Origin: Hyperoodon ampullatus
Lineage: Eukaryota; Chordata; Mammalia; Artiodactyla; Ziphiidae
DNA length: 64,000 bases
Assembly (NCBI GenBank): GCA_949752795.1
Contig: OX457061.1
Coordinates: 124,206,152-124,270,151, forward strand
Direction of reading: 5' to 3'
The position numbers and the translations under genes were made by a program. The first letter of the stretch is position 1. Each line of letters opens with the position of its first letter. Below are positions 56,950 through 64,000 of the stretch, piece by piece. Under the pieces are notes generated by a model that made no database searches, was not told where the DNA came from, and was given only the letters and a program-made list of their open reading frames with translations.

Positions 56950-57835
56950 AATCAATGAGACACACCGGCTGCCCTCGTGCAGTGACTTCCTAGGGGAGGT
57001 ACCAAGCACTTCAGATACAAATTAAAGGTAAATGTCAGGTATACTCAAAACCCTGACACCTGTCATAAGCATGAAATGCCTCACTGTCAAAGAGTAACAG
57101 AGACAAATACAAATGCCTTCTTACTTGTATGCTTTTTAAATCCTATTTCAAGCAAAATGTACTTAGCTTTTAAAACTCAGCTGGAGGTGAGACAGGTTGG
57201 GACCTGGGACCCTTTGCTGCAGGGCTTACACCTGGACACACCTCTCCTCAAGCAATAAAATACAAGGAAACTGTAAGGGACTAAAAATAACTGTGTGCGT
57301 GCGCAGTCAGGGCAAATTCTGGACAAAAGATACAAAAGACCAAAAAAAACTCAACTGCCACTTCTGAAGAGCTGGGAGAAAAAAAAAGAGGGTCGGGAGC
57401 AAAAGCAGGGTACTGTGCATGCCCCCTGCACACACTACCACCTACAGGGTGGGCAAAACTCCTAAGCCACTTCTCCCCCCCAACCCCTGGACACACCCCT
57501 ACCCTCACACCATATAAGGAACAAGCTCACCAAGAACCTTGGTCGGTAACAGAGGTATCTCATCACCATGTCTTCATGGCATTCTTTCTAGGGTCCCTGT
57601 GCACGTGTCTGCATGCTGCCCCCATCAAATGTGTATTCTTGGTGAAGGATAGGTTGATATCCTTGACCTGAACTGAGCCCATCAATTCCCACACTGTGTG
57701 TACTGGGGCAGTGCCTGGCCCTCTCCTTCTAGAACAGCAAGAATGCTACAAATAGCAATGACTAGCATTAAGCCAAGCACTTCCTAAATATTTGTGCCAG
57801 GGACCCAGTGACAGGGTAGATCATCTTTCTCGAGC
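56950..57835. other. unassigned sequence
   Basis: Nothing I can name as a gene or repeat. The 57280-57510 part is purine-rich on the + strand. Confidence 0.45.
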
Positions 57836-57837
57836 TT

Positions 57838-58070
57838 GGGTTGGGAAACTATAAGGTCTTGGATCAAATTGGCCTACTGACTGTTTTTATAAATACAGTT
57901 GTATTGAGACACAGACTCACATATTTATTTACTTATTTTCTTTAACTTTTTTCATCCTGCAACAAAGTTGAGTAGTTGCAACACAGACTGTAGGGCCCAC
58001 AAAGCCAAACATATTTCCTTAAGGACTTTTTACAGAAAAGTTTGCTGACCACTGTTTTAGAGTAAAACAA
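57838..58070 (+). mobile_element. non-autonomous hAT-like DNA transposon
   Basis: GGGTTGGGAAACTATAAGG, CTGTTTTTATAAATACAGTTGTATTGAGACAC, AGTTGAGTAGTTGCAACACAG and a terminal AAAAGTTTGCTGACCACTG match a common placental DNA-transposon family of the hAT group. I am not certain of its exact name. Strand follows the orientation I remember. Confidence 0.6.
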
Positions 58071-58074
58071 ACAG

Positions 58075-59025
58075 CAAAAGATTCCTTTATTTCACTCTCT
58101 TCTTACACTGGTGAACCTGTTATAGACTTTTGTGACCACAAAGCAGATTATATACAACTGCAGCCCATTTGCCTGGGCAATCCTGGAACCAAACCCTTAG
58201 GCTATGTGCCAACTCATCTATAATCATTTAGTTGATAATAATCTTCAAAAAATCAAAACTTAATTGTATTTCAATGTCATTACATGTAATTCACATTCAA
58301 AGAGGTTAAGTCACGCACAAGTTATTTTTTCAGACATTATGACTGGCGAATTGTACGCCAATATTTTATTTTTATTCTAAAATATCTGGTCCATGGGAAT
58401 AATGAAAAGAAAGGAAAATCATTATTCTCTGAGAAATCTTTTAAAATCAATACATATTTTGCATTAGACTCTCGAAATTTAACGACAGCAACAACAAATA
58501 CTTGACTGGTTTTGATATTTAAAACATAGTACAGCAGGATTAACGAGCAAACTGAAGTCTTAACTAGTGGGAATACTGACTTAGTATTGAAATAATTCTT
58601 ACACACTGCTCATTTGTCATTACAGGTTCAGATGTATATTTACCATTTTTACAGACTCCATCCATACGCCTGTGATTGTCATAAACATAAAACTAAACAC
58701 ATAAACACCCGAACACACATTTGCAAATAAATTTAGTGACTGAAAATTAAATAAGTGTAATAATATAGCAGTTAACCAACTACTAGACATTTTATAATTA
58801 CACAGTTATATATTATATCAGTATGCATTATAAACTTGACTGATATATATAATTTACTGATTGATTGATTGATATCAGTAGAAATGCAGAATTGGCTTAG
58901 AAAATTCCAACACTTTACTAAGTCAAGATATACTTCAAAGAAAAGAGTGCAGTGAAGAGCAGAGAAGCAATATGTGAATTGATAATTTTATTTCATGAAT
59001 CACAGTCATCAGACTGAAACTGTAC
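58075..59025. other. unassigned sequence
   Basis: AT-rich with a short (GATT)n at about 58859-58872. No gene or repeat could be named. Confidence 0.5.
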
Positions 59026-59029
59026 TCAT

Positions 59030-59094
59030 GTAACAGAGCTTACTGCATCTGCAGATTATGTAGTTTTGATACTACAGCAAATCTCTTGACAAAT

Positions 59095-59128
<34 letters not shown>

Positions 59129-60247
59129 TGGTACGCGGGCCTCTCACTGCTGTGGCCTCTCCCGCTGCGGAGCACAGGCTCCGGACGCGCAGGCTCAGCA
59201 GCCATGGCTCACGGGCCCAGCCGCTCCGCGGCATATGGGATCCTCCCAGACCGGGGCACGAACCCGTATCCCCTGCATCGGCAGGCGGACTCTCAACCAC
59301 TGCGCCACCAGGGAGGCCTGACAAATGGTATTTTAAAAAATGTTAGTTGCAATGTGGAATCTAAAACCATATCAACAAACTTTCTATACTCTCTTCCATT
59401 AGAATCCATTGGTCATTTTTGCTTGTGAAAGGCTCTTTCACTATGTATGGTTTTCTAATATAATACATTGGTCATCTGGAAAATATTGGTTTGGTATGTT
59501 ATTCATATCTTGCAAATGTTGACAGATTTCATTACACAGTATCATAACATCACATTTTTAAATATCACCAGTCTTATCAGAAAAGCGTTAGGCACAGGTA
59601 AGCTGTCAAACTCACAGTGGCAGATACAGTTTTTCTAAAATCTGATTTTCTTTGAAAGCTCAAATTCTATCATTGGCAACAAGTACTGTCAAGTGTTTAC
59701 CTTGACATGATAGGCTCACTTCATTCATTTTCAAGAAAATGTCTGCCACCCACCCACATCAGAAAAATTATAGTTTGTTATTCTCTTAGGTTAAATTGCA
59801 TTCTATGAAAACAGCAACTGGTTTTGCTCACAAAGCAGACAATCGCACAAGAGCTTTTCTTGAGACAAGCATTGTGTTTCATCAAGAAAAAGTCCTGTAT
59901 ACATACTTCCTCCTTCAGCATACAGAATGTTAAAAAGACATGTACCTGAGGTCAAGATTTAATAAAATGTAACTTGAATTGCCACATCATGGACATTCTT
60001 CAGCAAAATTGGCATTATTTTACCTTGAGTACAGGGTGGTCAAAAATGCAATGACTTATAAGTACAATAGATGCCACTGCCTTGATTCAGACTAAGGAGT
60101 TATTGCTTTTGCACTGTTGTACAAATATCGATGCAATGAACAAAGCAAATAACATCTTAGTGTTACCATGAAAATAATTTTGACCTCATGGATTTGTTTT
60201 GTGGCAGGATCTCCACTGTCCCACAGACCAGACTTTGAGGACAACTG
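59030..60247 (-). pseudogene. decayed hAT-Charlie-like transposase element
   Basis: On the reverse strand the element begins near 60247 (GTCCTCAAAGTCTGGTCTGT; CCTGCCACAAAACAAATCC), as hAT-Charlie elements do. It then encodes broken transposase text: EVSLSCQGKHLTVLVAND near 59720-59670, and ICQHLQDMNN with NQYFPDDQC near 59520-59460. The match continues past a nested CHR SINE to about 59030. Such transposases cut and paste DNA between short inverted termini. Host genes of the ZBED/SCAND3 type descend from the same group. Many stops and frameshifts show it is inactive, and the catalytic residues cannot be followed. Confidence 0.7.
59098..59318 (-). mobile_element. CHR-type SINE (short subtype) nested in hAT element
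   Basis: T-tail of about 30, GTGGTACGCGGGCCTCTCAC to CACCAGGGAGGCC. The exact 11-bp TSD TGACAAATGGT is at 59087-59097 and 59319-59329. The host sequence resumes in register on both sides, so the SINE landed inside the old transposase. Confidence 0.95.
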
Positions 60248-60524
60248 CCTAAGAGAATTTAAAGCTCTAAGTATATTCCATGCAGATCAGTAAATATTAT
60301 GTGGCATGCATATATGTACTATTTGGCTGCTTTAAAAAATAAAATGCAGACACATTTGAAAGCATAACCTGATTACAAGGGAGGTATCTATATTATATTT
60401 TTTAAGTAACAAATATAAAAATTTAAAATACTGTCATGTGGTGAACGTTGGCATTCATTTTAAATGTTACAAATTGTTCATCTTATTCAAAAAATCCAGA
60501 ACTAGGGAATCTGTTGCTTGCAAC

Positions 60525-60705
60525 AATGCTTTCATCCTTGCTTCTCAAAATGGGTTCCACACACCAAAAGCATTGGCATCATTTAGGTAAGAAATTAGGA
60601 GTTTCATGTTCCTACTTCAGGACTACTGCTCAGACTATGCATTTTACACAGATGCCCAGGTGATTCACATGGACTTTTGAGTTTGAGAAGCCCTGTGGTA
60701 AGCTA
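60525..60705 (+). mobile_element. MER5-like non-autonomous hAT element
   Basis: TTCTCAAAATGGGTTCCACAC, ATTGGCATCATTTAGG, then GATGCCCAGGTGATTCACAT and GAGTTTGAGAAGCCCTG match the MER5A/MER5B pattern. Diverged, as expected of this old family. Confidence 0.78.
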
Positions 60706-60709
60706 CTTT

Positions 60710-62810
60710 GTGACCGAGAGAAAAAAAGTTTTTTTAAATGTCCTCCGATTCATTCATTCATTCCTCCATCCATTTGCTAAACCATCTATTCTGTGACTAA
60801 CTATTCTATGACCCCATTGTGCAAAGTGCACTCTGATTGACATTACACATATCACAATGAACAAAATTTAGCCTTTGTTTTTAAGTGGAGATGACAAGAA
60901 AACAAGTATTTTCAAAAAGCATCAATAGTATAGAAGAGTTTTGTTTTATTTCCTTTTCTACACAGGAAAACAGAGAATCTCCCACAAAAAACTTTGTATC
61001 AAAAGAGACACAACTTTGTTTTTTGTTCATGCTGATAGTAACCCCAGCCCCATTCTTTCCAGGGTAGGCCATTTAATAAACAGGTAATGTGTCATTGGAC
61101 CTAAGTGAAAGTAAAATAACAATACTCAGCTAAGTACCATCATGGAACTATATTCATAACAGGCTTCTCTCCACACAGTACTCAGAAGACTTGGGCAGTG
61201 TATTACTGGAATCCCAACTCAGTTTTACAGAATTTAAGACTTAAGGCTTTTATTCACAAGCTTTTGCAAAAATCATGATTCTTTTCTTTGTAGCTTTTGC
61301 TCAGAAATATTCTCAAGTTGTAAACGAAAACCAGGGACCGAGGAGGAAATGACAGGGTCAGACAATAAATACTAACTAAACGAACATCTCTTATTGTGAC
61401 AATAGATGCCATTTGACAGAAGCAACCTATTTAATGGAGAAAACTGGCGATCTGCTATGTAGTTGCTGAGATTTCCCAGGAGCGTGATGTGACAGCACAC
61501 TGAGTCACTCTTCCAAACCACAGGACATCTGGAAAACTTGCCATTTACAACCCAAAGTACTTAACACAGAAGGCTAAATAATATCATGAACTCACAACTG
61601 CTGGGGAACTAACAACCCACCTATGTCTCAACACTGTTTCAAAGGATTTATTTTTTATATAGAATGAATTGCCTAGGTGAGCGATTAGAACTAACAATGA
61701 AAAACAACTCCCTTTATCTCTCTCTCTCTCCCTGGCCTTTCTCCGTCTACTTTCTTATGTAAACCCAACCAAATAGCTTCTAAGTGCATGGCCCTTCCCC
61801 AAAGAAAGCAGTCAAAGGTGCTTTCTTTTACTTTCCTGGCAGGGAGTTCTCTGGTGAGACACTTACTATCTCTGGCCACCTCGGGCTGCCCCTGAGCCCA
61901 GAAAACAGCCCCATACAGGACACAGGGGAGGTCTGAGCTCTGGAGCCTTCTGACAGACATACCTTCCCATTGATTGAGTTCTATAGTGACTAAAAACAAA
62001 TTGATCCAATCATACCTTATTTCAGGAAGATTCAGGTATGTAAGATAAGGAGCCCGTAAAATCCAGGGTAGCAATAGAAGCAGAGAGAGTAGCAGATAAA
62101 GCAAACCCAGAGAGCGAAACAGAAACATAATTCTTCAATCTCTAGGGTAGGAAACAGGGGTCCCCTCTGCTTATCAGCTGCTCCCTAACAGAGTGGAGAT
62201 TTAAAGAAAATTGAACCCCTGCTTGTCAGCTGCTACTGGGTTAGTAGAGCTGCTGCTACCAATGAAATGTTTGATCTGCGAAGATCAGGGGCACGTTTCT
62301 AAGTTCAAGAGGTTTGACTCCACGGCTGATGAAGAGTTTCCTATATTTCCTCTTCTGTGCACTTGTTAACAAACTCCTACAATCTGCATTTCTGTGTTCC
62401 TTGCATCCTAAGAGCCCCAAGCTAAAATAAAATAATCAGGAGAGCCAATGAAGTCTGCGCTGTGCGAAACTGGAGAGAAACCACATTTCCCAAATGCAGC
62501 GGTCCCAGCCCTCGTTGTTTCCCTTCATTCTGCAGTAAACAGAGTAATACAAGAAGAGGAGGGGAAAGGCCTGGCAGTTATTTCCTTTGATAACAAAAGC
62601 ACAATCACTTGCAGGAGGGATTTTCCTTTAAGGTGAGCCTGCGCATACAGAATTCTACTAGGCAACAATTTAACACAACTCTGTCAAGCCTTGTCTGCAG
62701 GTGACCATCTGTCCTGGGCCCCGCTAACGGTAATTCTCAAATTTACTGAGCCCTTAGAGCCTCCTCGTACGCTTATGGGTAAAGAGATACAGACTCCCAT
62801 CTTTTGAGTT
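60710..62810. other. unassigned sequence
   Basis: A (CATT)n patch at about 60745-60765 may head an ancient repeat. A 145-codon reverse frame at 61691-62128 starts with a hydrophobic stretch (LLYLLLSLLLLLPWIL) but has no known homologue that I recognise. The 61850-62640 part is GC-richer. No gene is credited. Confidence 0.4.
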
Positions 62811-62814
62811 TAGT

Positions 62815-62882
62815 ACCCAAAGAGATTTTGGTTTTCTGGGTCTGGGATAGGTCCAGGAATTTTCATTTTAATAAGCCTCCAA
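62815..62882 (+). mobile_element. MER5-like fragment
   Basis: TTCTGGGTCTGGGATAGGTC and AATTTTCATTTTAATAAGCC resemble the middle of MER5-type elements. Only about 65 bp are readable. Confidence 0.45.
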
Positions 62883-64000
62883 AAATATGATGTCATAACT
62901 GATCAACGAGACATTGTATTAAAGCATACGAAGTTATGTCAGGTTCATCTTTATCAAAATAAGAAGAGAAGCTAAGGCTTGAAGTATATCGTGTGGAGAA
63001 TTTGCATCCTTGAGAAGATGATTTGCAATGTACTGGATGGTAACAGAAAAGACAGCTATAACTTTGCACTCTTCTAAATAATTTCCTGCTTTTTAACATA
63101 TGGACTCAATATGCCATTAAGCAACTTGCTAGCTTGGGGCAATTCAACTATGTTTGGAAGAAACATCCTCAGCTTCACTGCACTATGTAACAAAGGTGTC
63201 TGTAGGTTATGCCAAGCTGAGCTGCCAGCAAGCGTGTTACTTTCTGGTGATACATATTTTCCTCTTTTATCCAGAGGTAGTCCAGGTCTCTGAAAATATG
63301 CATAAAAATGTTAAGATCCTCTTTCTCTCAGGGAACTGTACATGTGCATGTGTAAATATATGGAGCATAAGTAATTCAGACCTAATGTTGCTTGCATGAA
63401 ATGCAATAATGCTAATGTTAACTGAAACATTTTTCTCCTCAAAGTTTTCCTCTTCATTTTATTTTTAAAAAAAGAGACATTTTCAACTATCACAAGAAGT
63501 TTCATTTGCTAAGTTCTCCCCACACTTCTTTAACATGAGCTTTACTATCCCTAATGTCTGAAACATAAAAAAAAAATAAATAAGTTTGGCGACCATTCCA
63601 CAGAAAAATCCATAAATTGACCAAGAAGCCTGAGGATGACTCCAACAACGAAATGTCCTTCAACTCTGGGGGAGAGGGATGGTAGTTAAAAATCATTTAC
63701 TAACCATAACTGTTAATTGTCAAAGTTCTGGATATTAAATGAGTGGTTATTAAGTAAATTTACAAAACCTGTATCAGAACTCAACTGATTTGGGTAGGAG
63801 AGAATTACCAAAACATTGGCTATTAAGTTGTTCAGGTTGTGATGCTGTACTCAGTTACTCTGAGAGTTATGACAGTGAGGAAAACACCCTGATGGGACAT
63901 CGAGAAACTCATAGGTGGAGAGGAGGGTAAGCCACCTGGAGGGTTCAGTAAGAGAAGGGCTCAGAGGTAGAAGTTCCCAGGGATTCACGTTAGTTAGGAT
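62883..64000. other. unassigned sequence
   Basis: AT-rich with no gene or named repeat seen up to the window edge. Frames of 60-80 codons on both strands are not credited. Confidence 0.5.

Noticed and set aside
61691..62128. 145-codon reverse frame with a hydrophobic start
   Set aside because: The frame has no recognised motif or neighbouring exon, and its GC-richer setting makes a chance frame plausible.
1..64000. CRISPR array, bacterial operon, tRNA or rRNA gene
   Set aside because: The tRNA-like stretches are SINE heads. No spaced repeats, ribosomal RNA text or compact gene clusters are present, and the sequence is mammalian.

Overview
The window is non-genic or intronic nuclear DNA from a cetacean. 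The clearest marker is 13 copies of the tRNA-derived CHR SINE (cetacean-hippo-ruminant family), most with an A-tail and a recognisable target-site duplication (TSD). They sit among many artiodactyl-type L1 fragments. I saw no BovB or Bov-tA element, which argues against a ruminant. I could not name any functional host protein-coding gene.

Layout. 0-8.5 kb: L1 3' fragments, a MER20-like element, one CHR SINE and long AT-rich stretches with nothing recognisable. 8.3-21.8 kb: a nest of L1s. A full-length young L1 (9567-16849, 16-bp TSD) is inserted into the ORF1-like region of an ancient full-span L1M (8559-20738), followed by another L1M 3' end. The young L1 has a 2.15-kb 5'UTR with a YY1-like site, three monomer-like repeats and a 370-bp polypyrimidine tract. 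Its ORF1 (304 codons) and ORF2 (1324 codons) are both open. ORF2 nevertheless carries a 6-nt in-frame deletion just before the catalytic FADD and has lost its usual stop codon, and the terminal ~45 nt of the 3'UTR are missing.

22.4-25.2 kb: two 5'-inverted (twin-primed) L1s. One of them splits a processed RPL10A pseudogene and is flanked by an 18-bp TSD. 26-32 kb: a MIR, three CHR SINEs, a decayed retroviral RNase H-like segment and an unidentified open region. 33.5-36 kb: L1 3' ends around a stretch that looks like a spliced terminal exon with a polyadenylation signal. 36-42.5 kb: a dense cluster of seven CHR SINEs in both orientations. 42.5-53 kb: mostly unassigned DNA with L1 fragments and TG/TA microsatellites. 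53.3-54.6 kb: a third twin-primed L1. 55-64 kb: ancient MIR, MER5-like and hAT elements, including a decayed hAT-Charlie-like transposase with a nested CHR SINE.

The window is mainly a record of successive target-primed reverse transcription. L1 supplies the machinery. The SINEs, the RPL10A retrocopy and the L1s themselves are its products, and the nesting gives their relative ages. All family names come from pattern recognition without a database search, so boundaries of old repeats are approximate by tens of bases.
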